DNA of 35,131 nt from Pseudomonas syringae (GCF_021605415.1 NZ_WKEQ01000050.1:1-35131); one strand, 5' to 3'; shown: positions 7,302-16,851, counted from the stretch's first letter. Numbers and translations: made by a program. The notes: generated from the letters alone by a model not told the origin.

Positions 7302-7604
7302 ATGAACCTAAACGTCGACGAAATAATAAAAGCCCTGGCGCACCCGGTACGCAGAGACATCCTGCACTGGCTGAAAGATCCGACCGTCGAATTTCCCGAC
7401 CAGTCTCACAGCAATGAGCACGGTGTTTGCGCCGGGCAGATCGATCAACGTTGCGGCCTGTCGCAGTCCACAGTGTCCGCGCATTTGGCGACCCTGCAAC
7501 GCGCCGGCCTGATCAGCAGCCGCAAAGTCGGCCAATGGCATTTTTTCAAACGAAACGAGGACACCGTCCAGGCGTTCCTCAGCACCCTCAGTAAAGAGCT
7601 CTGA
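7302..7604 (+). CDS. ArsR-family winged-helix regulator
   Basis: 100-residue DNA-binding repressor of the ArsR/SmtB fold. The N-terminus (DEIIKALAHPVRRDILHWL) is the canonical first helices, and residues 46-88 form the recognition helix and wing (LSQSTVSAHLATLQRAGLI ... GQWHFFKRNE). The metal-binding CxC (ELCVC) motif of metal-sensing members is absent. Instead there are cysteines at 43 and 51 just before the recognition helix (GVCAGQIDQRCG), which could be redox- or electrophile-responsive. It heads a three-gene plus-strand run with an MFS exporter and xenB. Inverted repeats upstream suggest autoregulation. The inducer is unknown. Confidence 0.85.
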   Translation: MNLNVDEIIKALAHPVRRDILHWLKDPTVEFPDQSHSNEHGVCAGQIDQRCGLSQSTVSAHLATLQRAGLISSRKVGQWHFFKRNEDTVQAFLSTLSKEL

Positions 7605-7638
7605 CCCTTAACGTCAGCCAGCCGACAAGGAATCAACA

Positions 7639-8805
7639 ATGCCCCTCTCGCTCCTCATACTTGCCTTGAGCGCCTTCGCCATCGGCACCACCGAGTTCGT
7701 CATCATGGGCCTGCTGCCCGACGTGGCGGCCGATCTCGGTGTGTCGATTCCCGGCGCCGGCTGGCTGGTGACCGGTTACGCCCTGGGCGTGGCCATCGGT
7801 GCGCCGTTCATGGCACTGGCCACCGCAAAACTGCCGCGCAAGGCTGCGTTGGTGGCGTTAATGGGGATTTTCATTGTCGGCAACCTGCTGTGTGCAGTGG
7901 CCAGTGACTACAACGTATTGATGTTCGCCCGCGTGGTGACGGCGCTGTGTCACGGCGCGTTCTTCGGCATCGGTTCGGTGGTGGCTGCAGGTCTGGTGCC
8001 GGCCAACAAACGCGCTTCGGCCGTGGCGCTGATGTTTACCGGTCTGACGTTGGCCAACGTACTGGGCGTGCCACTGGGCACCGCGCTGGGTCAGGAAGCC
8101 GGCTGGCGTTCGACCTTCTGGGCGGTCACCGTGATTGGCGTCGTCGCACTGATTGGCCTGATCCGTTTCCTGCCCGCCAAGCGCGATGAAGAAAAACTCG
8201 ACATGCGTGCCGAACTGGCCGCACTCAAGGGCGCCGGAATCTGGCTGTCCCTGAGCATGACTGCGCTGTTCGCCGCGTCGATGTTCACCCTCTTCACCTA
8301 TGTCGCGCCGCTGCTCGGCGATGTCACCGGTGTCTCCCCTAAAGGCGTGACCTGGACGTTGCTGCTGATCGGCCTGGGGCTGACCGTCGGCAACATCATC
8401 GGCGGCAAACTGGCAGACAAGCGCCTGGGCGCCACTCTGATCGGTGTGTTCGTGGCGATGGCGGTGATTTCCACTGTGCTGAGCTGGACCAGCGTCGCGC
8501 TGATCCCGACCGAAATCACCCTGTTCCTTTGGGCCACCGCGTCGTTCGCCGCCGTGCCGGCGCTGCAGGTCAACGTCGTGACCTTCGGCAAAGCTGCACC
8601 GAATCTGGTTTCAACGCTGAACATCGGCGCCTTCAACATCGGCAATGCATTGGGCGCCTGGGTCGGCGGCAGCGTCATCGCCCATGGTTTCGGCCTGACC
8701 AGCGTGCCCTTGGCCGCAGCGGTTCTGGCGGTGCTCGCGCTGCTGGTGACGCTCATCACTTTCCGTCAGGGCGGCAATGCCGATCTGGCGCCTGTTACTA
8801 ACTGA
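7639..8805 (+). CDS. MFS transporter, DHA1 family (drug/sugar efflux type)
   Basis: 388 residues with about 12 hydrophobic helices and a proton-antiport-type MFS layout. The first helix (LILALSAFAIGTTEFVIMGLLPDVA) is the characteristic opening of the AraJ/YdhP/Cmx group of exporters, and the loop between helices 2 and 3 has the LPRKAAL pattern. AAGGAA lies six bases before the ATG. It sits 34 bp after the arsR-type gene and 29 bp before xenB, so the three are probably one operon. The substrate is probably a small toxic electrophile or drug handled by the operon; this rests on context only. Confidence 0.85.
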   Translation: MPLSLLILALSAFAIGTTEFVIMGLLPDVAADLGVSIPGAGWLVTGYALGVAIGAPFMALATAKLPRKAALVALMGIFIVGNLLCAVASDYNVLMFARVVTALCHGAFFGIGSVVAAGLVPANKRASAVALMFTGLTLANVLGVPLGTALGQEAGWRSTFWAVTVIGVVALIGLIRFLPAKRDEEKLDMRAELAALKGAGIWLSLSMTALFAASMFTLFTYVAPLLGDVTGVSPKGVTWTLLLIGLGLTVGNIIGGKLADKRLGATLIGVFVAMAVISTVLSWTSVALIPTEITLFLWATASFAAVPALQVNVVTFGKAAPNLVSTLNIGAFNIGNALGAWVGGSVIAHGFGLTSVPLAAAVLAVLALLVTLITFRQGGNADLAPVTN

Positions 8806-8834
8806 TCACTGATTTCCTACGAGGCTTGTATTAA

Positions 8835-9884
8835 ATGACGACTATTTTCGATCCGATCAAACTGGGCGACGTCGAGTTGGCCAACCGCATCATCATGGCG
8901 CCGCTGACCCGTTGCCGCGCCGATGAGGGGCGCGTGCCGAATGCATTGATGGCCGAGTACTACGTGCAACGCGCATCTGCCGGCCTGATTCTCAGCGAAG
9001 CCACGTCCGTAACCCCGATGGGCGTGGGTTATCCGGATACGCCGGGCATCTGGTCAAACGACCAGGTCCGCGGCTGGGCCAATGTCACCAAAGCGATCCA
9101 TGGCGCGGGCGGCAAGATCTTCCTGCAACTGTGGCACGTCGGCCGGGTGTCTCACACCTCGTACCTGAACGGCGAAGCACCGGTTGCACCGAGCGCGATC
9201 CAGCCGAAGGGCCACGTCAGCCTGGTGCGTCCATTGGCCGACTACCCGACGCCACGCGCCCTGGAAACCGCTGAAATCGCCGACATCGTCGACGCTTACC
9301 GCACCGGTGCCGAGAACGCCAAAGCCGCCGGTTTCGACGGCGTGGAAATCCACGGTGCCAACGGTTACCTGCTCGACCAGTTCCTGCAAAGTAGCACCAA
9401 CCAGCGTACCGACAACTACGGCGGCTCCCTGGAAAACCGTGCCCGCCTGCTGCTGGAAGTGACTGACGCTGCGATCGACGTTTGGGGCGCCGGCCGTGTC
9501 GGTGTGCACTTGGCACCGCGCGCCGACTCCCACGACATGGGGGATGACAATCTGGCAGAGACCTTCACCTACGTCGCTCGCGAACTGGGCAAGCGTGGCA
9601 TCGCGTTCATTTGCTCGCGCGAGAAAGAAGGTGCCGACAGCCTCGGCCCGCAACTCAAAGAAGCCTTTGGTGGCCCGTACATCGCCAACGAACGCTTCAC
9701 CAAGGACAGCGCCAACGCGTGGCTGGCCAGCGGCAAGGCCGACGCTGTGGCGTTTGGTGTGCCGTTCATTGCCAACCCGGACCTGCCGGCACGTTTGAAG
9801 GCTGATGCGCCGTTGAACGAGGCGCGTCCAGAGCTGTTCTACGCGAAAGGCCCGGTCGGCTACATCGACTATCCAACGTTGTAA
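8835..9884 (+). CDS. xenB: Xenobiotic reductase XenB / ene-reductase (Old Yellow Enzyme family)
   Basis: FMN-dependent NAD(P)H oxidoreductase that reduces activated alkenes, nitrate esters and nitroaromatics. The 349-residue TIM barrel opens with FDPIKLGDVELANRIIMAPLTRCRAD (LTRCR, Cys27 near flavin). It has the substrate-anion pair H173/N176 in EIHGANGYLLDQFL, followed by NQRTDNYGGSLENR, which is diagnostic for the family. The sequence strongly resembles pseudomonad XenB proteins. It is the last gene of the arsR-MFS-xenB run and is followed by a strong terminator. Detoxification of enones, quinones or nitro compounds is the expected role; the true cellular substrate is not evident. Confidence 0.9.
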   Translation: MTTIFDPIKLGDVELANRIIMAPLTRCRADEGRVPNALMAEYYVQRASAGLILSEATSVTPMGVGYPDTPGIWSNDQVRGWANVTKAIHGAGGKIFLQLWHVGRVSHTSYLNGEAPVAPSAIQPKGHVSLVRPLADYPTPRALETAEIADIVDAYRTGAENAKAAGFDGVEIHGANGYLLDQFLQSSTNQRTDNYGGSLENRARLLLEVTDAAIDVWGAGRVGVHLAPRADSHDMGDDNLAETFTYVARELGKRGIAFICSREKEGADSLGPQLKEAFGGPYIANERFTKDSANAWLASGKADAVAFGVPFIANPDLPARLKADAPLNEARPELFYAKGPVGYIDYPTL

Positions 9885-9902
9885 ATCGCACCGCAGAAAC
9901 GC

Positions 9903-9937
9903 AAAAAGCCCCCGACTCTTAAGAGCCGGGGGCTTTT
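9903..9937 (+). terminator. Rho-independent terminator after xenB
   Basis: GC-rich stem AGCCCCCG...CGGGGGCT flanked by A5 and T5, 18 bp after the xenB stop. The symmetric A/T flanks could also work on the other strand, but the nearest minus-strand gene (ttgR) ends 150 bp away. Confidence 0.92.
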
Positions 9938-10093
9938 TCGCTTAAGGCCGGTCGGGCAGCTGCGACATTTGCTCACGCCCACACGCACAAATTCCCTACA
10001 AAATACTTAGCTCACTTACGTATAAACTCCCCGCCGCAGGCCCGTAAAAAAACAGGCCAAATGACATAAGCTTCGGCCATTGCGGATTTTGTT

Positions 10094-10726
10094 TCATTTG
10101 CGCAGGCTTGGGCTCCAGCGCAGCATGTCCAGCCCGGTATCGACCCAACGCTCAGCTTCGGCATGCAGATCAAAGCTGTCCGGGGCGAGCAGCCATCCAT
10201 ACAGAAGGCCGTCGATGTAGGCGTGAATGCAGATGGCCGCTCGGAAAGTGTCGAGGTCTTCCGGCAATTGGCCGCGATTGACCGCGTTTCGCAGGGTCAG
10301 ACCGATGCGCGTGTTGCACTCGAGACTGGCCGTCCGGCGCTGCTGGCGCAAATCACACATTTCATCGGTGAACTCGCACTTATGAAACAGAATTTCGTTG
10401 ATACGCCGGGTTTTCGGATCCAGTGCAATTTCATGAAACAAATGAATCAACAGTTGGCGCATGCACCCCAGCGGATCGAGCTCATCCTCGCTCTCACTGG
10501 CTTTGGCCAAATTTTCCAAGGGTTCCTGCAAGCTGTCCAGCATGGCCTGCACCAGATCGGCCTTGTTGCTGAAGTGCCAGTAAATAGCGCCGCGGGTCAC
10601 ACCGGCCAAGGTCGCGATGTCCGCCAGGGTCGTGCGGGCCACGCCTCGCTCGAAGAAGGCTTTTTCCGCCGCTTCGAGTATCTGGCTTCGGGTTTCTTGA
10701 GCTTCCTCTTTGGTACGACGGACCAT
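10094..10726 (-). CDS. ttgR: TetR-family repressor of the efflux operon (TtgR/EmhR)
   Basis: 210-residue repressor with the TetR helix-turn-helix at residues 32-51 (TTLADIATLAGVTRGAIYWHF) and a large helical ligand-binding domain. The opening MVRRTKEEAQETR and the whole layout match TtgR of P. putida and EmhR of P. fluorescens. These are released from DNA by antibiotics, flavonoids and other aromatics. It diverges from ttgABC across a 266-bp gap that contains the known-type TtgR operator. Expected role: repression of the pump and of itself. An ArpR/MexR-like name would also fit, but the operator favours TtgR/EmhR. Confidence 0.9.
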   Translation of the reverse strand: MVRRTKEEAQETRSQILEAAEKAFFERGVARTTLADIATLAGVTRGAIYWHFSNKADLVQAMLDSLQEPLENLAKASESEDELDPLGCMRQLLIHLFHEIALDPKTRRINEILFHKCEFTDEMCDLRQQRRTASLECNTRIGLTLRNAVNRGQLPEDLDTFRAAICIHAYIDGLLYGWLLAPDSFDLHAEAERWVDTGLDMLRWSPSLRK

Positions 10727-10870
10727 GGCAGTAAAACCTCAAACAGGATGTTTCAGGGATGGCTGAATATCCGCTGAATAAAAATGGGGGGATCTCTCGC
10801 GAATCGCCTCCCCGACCTACAATTTCCGACCTTGAAACAACTTTTGTAACCGTGTGGGTACGTAGCCAAG

Positions 10871-10904
10871 GTATTTACAAACAACCATGAACGTAAGTAT
10901 ATTC
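10871..10904. promoter_or_regulatory. TtgR operator overlapping the ttgA promoter
   Basis: The segment GTATTTACAAACAACCATGA followed by ACGTAAGTATATTC is nearly the same as the ttgABC/ttgR operator of P. putida as I remember it. Its ends are a gapped dyad (TTAC ... GTAA inside TATTTAC/GTAAGTATA). It includes TTTACA (10874-10879), a 17-bp spacer and GTATAT (10897-10902), a good -35/-10 pair for ttgA. Repressor binding would therefore block polymerase. Confidence 0.8.
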
Positions 10905-10992
10905 AATAGCAAGCTACTTATCCACCCGGAAGCCTTTTTTTACCCTTCAACACTTCTTGTGCGCACTTTGCGCGCCTGACCCGAGGATTTTC

Positions 10993-12150
10993 ATGCAATT
11001 CAAGCCAGCTGTTACCGCTCTGGTCACTGCCCTCGCCCTGGCATCGCTGCTCAGCGGATGCAAAAAGGAAGACGCGGCACCGGCCGCACCACCCCCTCAG
11101 GTCGGCGTTGTCACCCTGCAACCACAAGCCTTTACCCTGACTTCTGAACTGCCCGGCCGCACCAGCGCGTTCCGCATTGCCGAAGTTCGACCGCAGGTCA
11201 ACGGGATCATTCTCAAGCGTCTGTTCAAGGAAGGCGCTGACGTCAAAGTCGGCCAGCAGCTGTATCAGATCGATCCTTCGGTCTATGAAGCGACCCTGAA
11301 AAGCGCCGAAGCCAATCTGCGTTCGACCAAGTCGATCTCTGATCGCTACAAGCAACTGGTCGACGAGCAAGCCGTCAGCCGTCAGGAATACGACACCGCC
11401 GTCGCCAATCGCATGCAATCGGAAGCCTCGTTGCAGACCGCGCAGATCAACGTGCGTTACACCAAGGTTTACGCGCCGATTTCCGGCCGTATCGGCCGTT
11501 CCTCGGTTACCGAAGGCGCACTGGTCAGCAATGGCCAGACCGAAGCCATGGCTGTGATCCAGCAGCTGGATCCGATCTATGTCGACGTCACCCAGTCCTC
11601 GGTAGAATTGCTTGAGCTGCGCCGCGAACTCGAAAGCGGTCGCCTGCAGAAGGCTGGCGACAACGCCGCCGCCGTCAAGCTGACCCTCGAAGACGGCAGC
11701 CAGTACAAGCTCGACGGTAAGCTGGAATTCTCTGAAGTGTCGGTCGACCAGACCACCGGTTCGGTGACCCTGCGTGCCGTTTTCCCGAACCCCGATCACA
11801 CCTTGCTGCCGGGCATGTTCGTACACGCGCAGTTGCAGGCCGGTGTGAACAGCGCCGCGATCCTCGCGCCGCAGCAAGGCGTGACCCGCGACCTCAAAGG
11901 CACCCCGACCGCTCTCGTCGTTGGTCCGGACAACAAAGTCGAGCTGCGTCAGCTGAAAGCCAGCCGCACCGTCGGCAGCCAATGGCTGATCGAAGACGGC
12001 CTGAAAGCCGGTGATCGTCTGATCACCGAAGGTTTGCAATACGTGAAGCCGGGTGTCGAAGTGAAAGCCAGCGAAGCGACCAACGTAGACGCAAAGAACC
12101 CGGCCCCCGCTCAGGCAGCTGACAAAGCCGCCGGCGGCAAAGGGGAGTAA
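10993..12150 (+). CDS. ttgA: RND efflux periplasmic adaptor lipoprotein (TtgA/EmhA)
   Basis: Membrane fusion protein joining the inner-membrane pump to the outer-membrane channel. I start at the ATG at 10993 (GAGG eight bases upstream); the longer frame from 10957 has no ribosome site and spoils the signal peptide. The lipobox is LLSGC with Cys23 as the lipidated residue. It is followed by the barrel-sandwich (EVRPQVNGIILKRLFKEGADVK), the coiled-coil hairpin (KSAEANLRSTKSISDRYKQL) and the C-terminal beta domains (TTGSVTLRAVFPNPDHTLLPGMFV). 385 residues, standard for the family. First gene of ttgABC, with only three bases before ttgB. Confidence 0.93.
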   Translation: MQFKPAVTALVTALALASLLSGCKKEDAAPAAPPPQVGVVTLQPQAFTLTSELPGRTSAFRIAEVRPQVNGIILKRLFKEGADVKVGQQLYQIDPSVYEATLKSAEANLRSTKSISDRYKQLVDEQAVSRQEYDTAVANRMQSEASLQTAQINVRYTKVYAPISGRIGRSSVTEGALVSNGQTEAMAVIQQLDPIYVDVTQSSVELLELRRELESGRLQKAGDNAAAVKLTLEDGSQYKLDGKLEFSEVSVDQTTGSVTLRAVFPNPDHTLLPGMFVHAQLQAGVNSAAILAPQQGVTRDLKGTPTALVVGPDNKVELRQLKASRTVGSQWLIEDGLKAGDRLITEGLQYVKPGVEVKASEATNVDAKNPAPAQAADKAAGGKGE

Positions 12151-12153
12151 CTC

Positions 12154-15100
12154 ATGTCAAAATTTTTCATCGACCGTCCGATTTTCGCCTGGGTAATCGC
12201 CCTGGTGATCATGTTGGTCGGGGCACTTTCGATCCTGAAACTGCCGATCAACCAGTACCCGAGCATCGCGCCACCGGCCATTGCGATTCAGGTGACCTAC
12301 CCGGGTGCGTCCGCACAGACTGTGCAGGACACCGTGGTTCAGGTGATCGAGCAGCAACTCAACGGTATCGACAACCTGCGTTATGTCTCGTCGGAAAGTA
12401 ACTCCGACGGCAGCATGACCATCACCGCGACCTTCGAGCAAGGCACCAACTCCGACACCGCGCAGGTTCAGGTTCAGAACAAGCTGAACCTGGCCACCCC
12501 GCTGTTGCCGCAGGAAGTGCAGCAACAAGGTATCCGCGTGACCAAGGCAGTGAAGAACTTTCTCCTGGTGATCGGCGTGGTATCGCGCGACGGCAGCATG
12601 ACCAAGGACGACCTGTCCAACTACATCGTGTCGAACATGCAGGATCCGATCTCGCGCACGGCCGGTGTCGGTGACTTCCAGGTCTTCGGTGCCCAGTACG
12701 CGATGCGCATCTGGCTCGACCCGGCCAAGTTGAACAACTTCAGCCTGACCCCGATCGACGTGAAAAACGCCATTGCCGCGCAGAACGTCCAGGTGTCTTC
12801 CGGTCAGCTCGGTGGCTTGCCTGCCGTGCAAGGCCAACAACTGAACGCCACGATCATCGGCAAGACCCGTCTGCAAACCGCCGAGCAGTTCAAGGAAATC
12901 CTGCTCAAGGTCAACAAGGATGGCTCGCAGGTTCGCCTGAAAGACGTCGCCGACGTCGGCCTCGGTGGTGAAAACTACGCGATCAGCGCCCAGTTCAACG
13001 GCAGCCCGGCGTCCGGTCTGGCGGTGAAGCTGGCCAACGGCGCCAACGCCCTCGACACCGCAAAAGCGTTGCGCAACACCATCGACAGCCTCAAGCCGTT
13101 TTTCCCGCAAGGCATGGAAGTGGTCTTCCCGTATGACACCACTCCAGTAGTGACCGAATCGATCTCAGGCGTGGTTCACACCCTGATCGAAGCGATCGTG
13201 CTGGTGTTCCTGGTGATGTTCCTGTTCCTGCAGAACTTCCGCGCCACCGTCATCACCACGATGACCGTACCGGTGGTATTGCTGGGTACGTTCGGCATCC
13301 TTGCCGCCGCCGGTTTCAGCATCAACACCCTGACCATGTTCGGCATGGTGCTGGCCATCGGTTTGCTGGTGGATGACGCCATCGTTGTGGTGGAAAACGT
13401 CGAGCGGGTGATGAGCGAAGAAGGCTTGTCACCGAAGGAAGCGACCAAGAAGTCCATGGGGCAGATCCAGGGCGCACTGGTCGGTATTGCGCTGGTTCTG
13501 TCGGCGGTACTGTTGCCGATGGCGTTCTTCAGCGGCTCCACCGGTGTGATCTACAAGCAGTTCTCGATCACCATCGTTTCGGCCATGGCCCTGTCGGTAC
13601 TGGTCGCCCTGATCTTCACCCCGGCGCTGTGCGCCACCATGCTCAAGCCGATTCCAAAGGGTGAGCACGGCACGCCGAAAAAAGGCTTCTTTGGCTGGTT
13701 CAACCGCAACTTTGATCGTGGCGTTCGCAGCTACGAGCGTGGTGTCGGCAACATGCTGACGCGCAAGGCGCCGTATCTGTTGGCGTACCTGCTGATCGTC
13801 GTCGGCATGATCTGGCTGTTCACCCGCATTCCGACCGCGTTCCTCCCGGAAGAGGACCAAGGCGTTCTGTTCGCCCAGGTTCAGACCCCGGCCGGTTCCA
13901 GTGCCCAGCGCACGCAAGTGGTTGTGGATGAAATGCGTGAGTACCTGCTGCGTCCTAACAAGGACGGCGGTGAAGGCGACGCGGTGGCTTCGGTGTTCAC
14001 CGTGACCGGCTTCAACTTCGCCGGCCGTGGCCAGAGCTCGGGTATGGCGTTCATCATGCTCAAGCCGTGGGGCGAACGTAACGCTGACAACAGCGTGTTC
14101 AACCTGGCGGCGCGTGCCCAGCAGCACTTCTTCAGCTTCCGCGATGCGATGGTGTTCGCTTTCGCCCCGCCGGCGGTTCTGGAGTTGGGTAACGCCACCG
14201 GTTTCGACGTGTTCCTGCAAGACCGTGCCGGCATCGGCCACGACAAGCTGATGGAAGCGCGCAATCAGTTCCTCGGCATGGCCGCGCAGAGCAAGGTACT
14301 CACGCAAGTGCGTCCGAACGGTCTGAACGACGAGCCGCAGTTCCAACTGGAAATCGACGACGAGAAAGCCAGTGCACTGGGTATCACCATCGCCGACATC
14401 AACAACACCTTGTCGATCGCGTTGGGCAGTAGCTACGTCAACGACTTCATCGACCGTGGTCGGGTGAAGAAAGTCTACGTGCAAGGCCAGCCCGACTCGC
14501 GCATGAGCCCGGAAGATCTGAAGAAGTGGTACGTGCGTAACGCCACCGGCACCATGGTTCCGTTCTCGGCATTCGCCAAGGGCGAGTGGATTTACGGATC
14601 GCCAAAACTGGCCCGTTACAACGGCGTCGAAGCGCTCGAGATCCTCGGTTCACCGGCCCCGGGCTACTCGACGGGTGAAGCGATGGCCGAAGTCGAAGCG
14701 ATTGCCAAGAAACTGCCGGCCGGCGTCGGTATTTCCTGGACCGGCCTGTCCTATGAGGAACGTCTGTCCGGCTCGCAAGCTCCGGCGCTGTATGCCCTGT
14801 CGCTGCTGATGGTGTTCCTGTGTCTGGCGGCGCTGTATGAGAGCTGGTCGATTCCGATCGCGGTCATGCTCGTGGTGCCGCTGGGGATCATCGGTGCCTT
14901 GATGGCCACCAGCCTGCGCGGTCTGTCCAACGACGTGTACTTCCAGGTGGGCCTGTTGACGACCATTGGCCTGGCGGCTAAAAACGCCATCCTGATTGTC
15001 GAATTTGCCAAGGAACTGCATGAGCAGGGACGCACGCTGCGTGAAGCGGCGATCGAAGCCTGCCGCATGCGTCTGCGACCGATTATCATGACGTCGCTGG

Positions 15101-15318
15101 CCTTCGTCCTCGGTGTGGTGCCACTGGCCATCTCCACCGGCGCGGGCTCCGGCAGTCAACACGCAATCGGTACGGGCGTGATTGGCGGTATGCTCACGGC
15201 TACGATCCTGGCGATTTTCTGGGTTCCACTGTTCTTCGTCACCGTGTCGTCGATTGGCCAGCGTAAAAACGCCGGCAAGGATGACACCACCGAAACTCCT
15301 AAAGAGGCTGGCCAATGA
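12154..15318 (+). CDS. ttgB: RND efflux inner-membrane transporter (TtgB/EmhB)
   Basis: Proton-driven hydrophobe/amphiphile exporter of the HAE1 family. 1054 residues, close to AcrB/MexB. Begins MSKFFIDRPIFAWVIALVIML (TM1). The proton relay is intact: the TM4 DD pair in GLLVDDAIVVVENV and the TM10 lysine in GLAAKNAILIVEFAKEL. Two duplicated halves, each with six helices and a large periplasmic loop. Exports aromatic solvents, antibiotics and, in EmhB, polycyclic aromatic hydrocarbons. Lies between the adaptor and the outer-membrane channel; its TGA overlaps the ttgC ATG (ATGA). Confidence 0.95.
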   Translation: MSKFFIDRPIFAWVIALVIMLVGALSILKLPINQYPSIAPPAIAIQVTYPGASAQTVQDTVVQVIEQQLNGIDNLRYVSSESNSDGSMTITATFEQGTNSDTAQVQVQNKLNLATPLLPQEVQQQGIRVTKAVKNFLLVIGVVSRDGSMTKDDLSNYIVSNMQDPISRTAGVGDFQVFGAQYAMRIWLDPAKLNNFSLTPIDVKNAIAAQNVQVSSGQLGGLPAVQGQQLNATIIGKTRLQTAEQFKEILLKVNKDGSQVRLKDVADVGLGGENYAISAQFNGSPASGLAVKLANGANALDTAKALRNTIDSLKPFFPQGMEVVFPYDTTPVVTESISGVVHTLIEAIVLVFLVMFLFLQNFRATVITTMTVPVVLLGTFGILAAAGFSINTLTMFGMVLAIGLLVDDAIVVVENVERVMSEEGLSPKEATKKSMGQIQGALVGIALVLSAVLLPMAFFSGSTGVIYKQFSITIVSAMALSVLVALIFTPALCATMLKPIPKGEHGTPKKGFFGWFNRNFDRGVRSYERGVGNMLTRKAPYLLAYLLIVVGMIWLFTRIPTAFLPEEDQGVLFAQVQTPAGSSAQRTQVVVDEMREYLLRPNKDGGEGDAVASVFTVTGFNFAGRGQSSGMAFIMLKPWGERNADNSVFNLAARAQQHFFSFRDAMVFAFAPPAVLELGNATGFDVFLQDRAGIGHDKLMEARNQFLGMAAQSKVLTQVRPNGLNDEPQFQLEIDDEKASALGITIADINNTLSIALGSSYVNDFIDRGRVKKVYVQGQPDSRMSPEDLKKWYVRNATGTMVPFSAFAKGEWIYGSPKLARYNGVEALEILGSPAPGYSTGEAMAEVEAIAKKLPAGVGISWTGLSYEERLSGSQAPALYALSLLMVFLCLAALYESWSIPIAVMLVVPLGIIGALMATSLRGLSNDVYFQVGLLTTIGLAAKNAILIVEFAKELHEQGRTLREAAIEACRMRLRPIIMTSLAFVLGVVPLAISTGAGSGSQHAIGTGVIGGMLTATILAIFWVPLFFVTVSSIGQRKNAGKDDTTETPKEAGQ

Positions 15319-16775
15319 GCAAGTCGCTACTTTCCATCGCAGTCGCCGCCTTCGTGCTGAGCGGGTGCTCGCTGATACCTGATTATCAGCAGCCCGAAGC
15401 GCCGGTGGCCGCGCAATATCCGCAGGGCCCGGCGTACTCGCCGGCCCAGGCACCGGCACAAGCCGCTGCCGAGCAGGGCTGGAAGCAGTTTTTCCATGAT
15501 CCGGCCCTGCAACAGCTGATCCAGGTCGCTCTGGAAAACAACCGCGACCTGCGTGTCGCGGCGCTGAACATCGAGGCTTATGCGGCTCAGTACCGCATCC
15601 AGCGCGCCGACCTGTTCCCGGCCGTTTCGGCCAATGGCACCGGTAGCCGTCAGCGGGTTCCGGCCGATGCCTCGCAAACCGGTCAAGCGGGAATCACCAG
15701 TTCCTACTCCGCCACCGTCGGCATCAGCGCTTACGAACTCGACCTGTTCGGTCGGGTTCGCAGCCTGAGCGAACAAGCGTTGCAGCAATACTTCGCTACC
15801 GAAGAAGCGCGCCGCAGCACGCAGATCAGCCTGGTCGCCAACGTGGCCAACGCTTACCTGACCTGGCAGGCGGACAAAGAACTGCTGAAGTTAACTCAGG
15901 ACACCCTCGGTGCCTTCGAGCAAAGCTACAAGCTGACCAGCCGCAGCGCCGAAGTCGGCGTGGCTTCGGCACTGGATCTGGCGCAATCGCGCACCTCGGT
16001 GGAAAACGCCCGTGCACAACTGGCGCGCTACACCCGCCAGGTGGCCCAGGACGAAAACAGCCTGACCCTGCTGCTCGGCACCGGCGTGCCGGCCAACCTG
16101 CAAGCGGCCAAACCGCTGTCGGATGACCTGCTCAGCGAAGTGCCGGCCGGTCTGCCATCGGATCTGCTGCAACGTCGTCCGGACATCATTCAGGCCGAAT
16201 ACAACCTGAAAGCGGCCAACGCTAACATCGGCGCGGCCCGTGCGGCGTTCTTCCCGAGCATCAGCCTGACCGCCAACGCGGGCACGTTGAGCCCGGATCT
16301 GTCGGGTCTGTTCAAGGGTGGTTCGGGTACATGGCTGTTCCAGCCGCAGATCAACCTGCCGATCTTCAACGCCGGCAGCCTGCGCGCCAGCCTCGACTAC
16401 GCCAAGATCCAGAAGGACATTGGCGTGGCGAACTATGAGAAGTCCATTCAAACGGGCTTCCAGGAAGTCGCCGACGGCCTGGCCGCGCGCCAGACCTACA
16501 CCGAACAGTTGCAGGCGCAGCGTGACTTCGTCACCGCCAACCAGGATTACTACCGCCTGGCCGAGCGTCGCTATCGCATCGGTGTCGACAGCAACCTGAC
16601 CTTCCTCGATGCCCAGCGTCAGTTGTTCAGCGCAGAACAAGCGCTGATCACCGACCGCCTCGCGCAGCTGATCAGTGCGGTCAATCTGTACAAGGCGTTG
16701 GGCGGTGGCTGGAATGCGCAAACCGCGCAGAACGAACCGCTGAAAGAAGAAGCGCCGAAGATGAAGTTGTTCTGA
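15315..16775 (+). CDS. ttgC: RND efflux outer-membrane channel lipoprotein (TtgC/EmhC)
   Basis: OprM/TolC-family trimeric outer-membrane duct. 486 residues with a lipoprotein signal (VAAFVLSGC, Cys18), followed by SLIPDYQQPEAPV, the usual OprM-like start. It contains the two internal structural repeats typical of the family: VGISAYELDLFGRVRSLSEQAL in the first half and NLPIFNAGSLRASLDYAKIQK in the second. The start overlaps the ttgB stop by four bases. A terminator follows within 30 bp, so ttgABC ends here. Confidence 0.94.
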   Translation: MSKSLLSIAVAAFVLSGCSLIPDYQQPEAPVAAQYPQGPAYSPAQAPAQAAAEQGWKQFFHDPALQQLIQVALENNRDLRVAALNIEAYAAQYRIQRADLFPAVSANGTGSRQRVPADASQTGQAGITSSYSATVGISAYELDLFGRVRSLSEQALQQYFATEEARRSTQISLVANVANAYLTWQADKELLKLTQDTLGAFEQSYKLTSRSAEVGVASALDLAQSRTSVENARAQLARYTRQVAQDENSLTLLLGTGVPANLQAAKPLSDDLLSEVPAGLPSDLLQRRPDIIQAEYNLKAANANIGAARAAFFPSISLTANAGTLSPDLSGLFKGGSGTWLFQPQINLPIFNAGSLRASLDYAKIQKDIGVANYEKSIQTGFQEVADGLAARQTYTEQLQAQRDFVTANQDYYRLAERRYRIGVDSNLTFLDAQRQLFSAEQALITDRLAQLISAVNLYKALGGGWNAQTAQNEPLKEEAPKMKLF

Positions 16776-16794
16776 TCATTCGGTGAAAACATCA

Positions 16795-16820
16795 AGCCCA
16801 CCTTTTGGTGGGCTTTTTGT
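16795..16820 (+). terminator. Rho-independent terminator of ttgABC
   Basis: AGCCCACC TTT TGGTGGGCT followed by TTTTGTTG, 20 bp after the ttgC stop. Stable stem with a T-run on the plus strand. Confidence 0.9.
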
Positions 16821-16851
16821 TGTCTGCGGGGAAAAAGTGCTGGCCATTACT

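Noticed and set aside
10011..10025. CTTACGTATAAA resembling half of the TtgR operator, downstream of ttgR
   Set aside because: Only about eight bases match, no dyad, and it is at a gene end rather than a promoter.
10918..13110. Minus-strand open frames opposite ttgA and ttgB
   Set aside because: Antisense shadows of the pump genes; no start signal and no recognisable domain.
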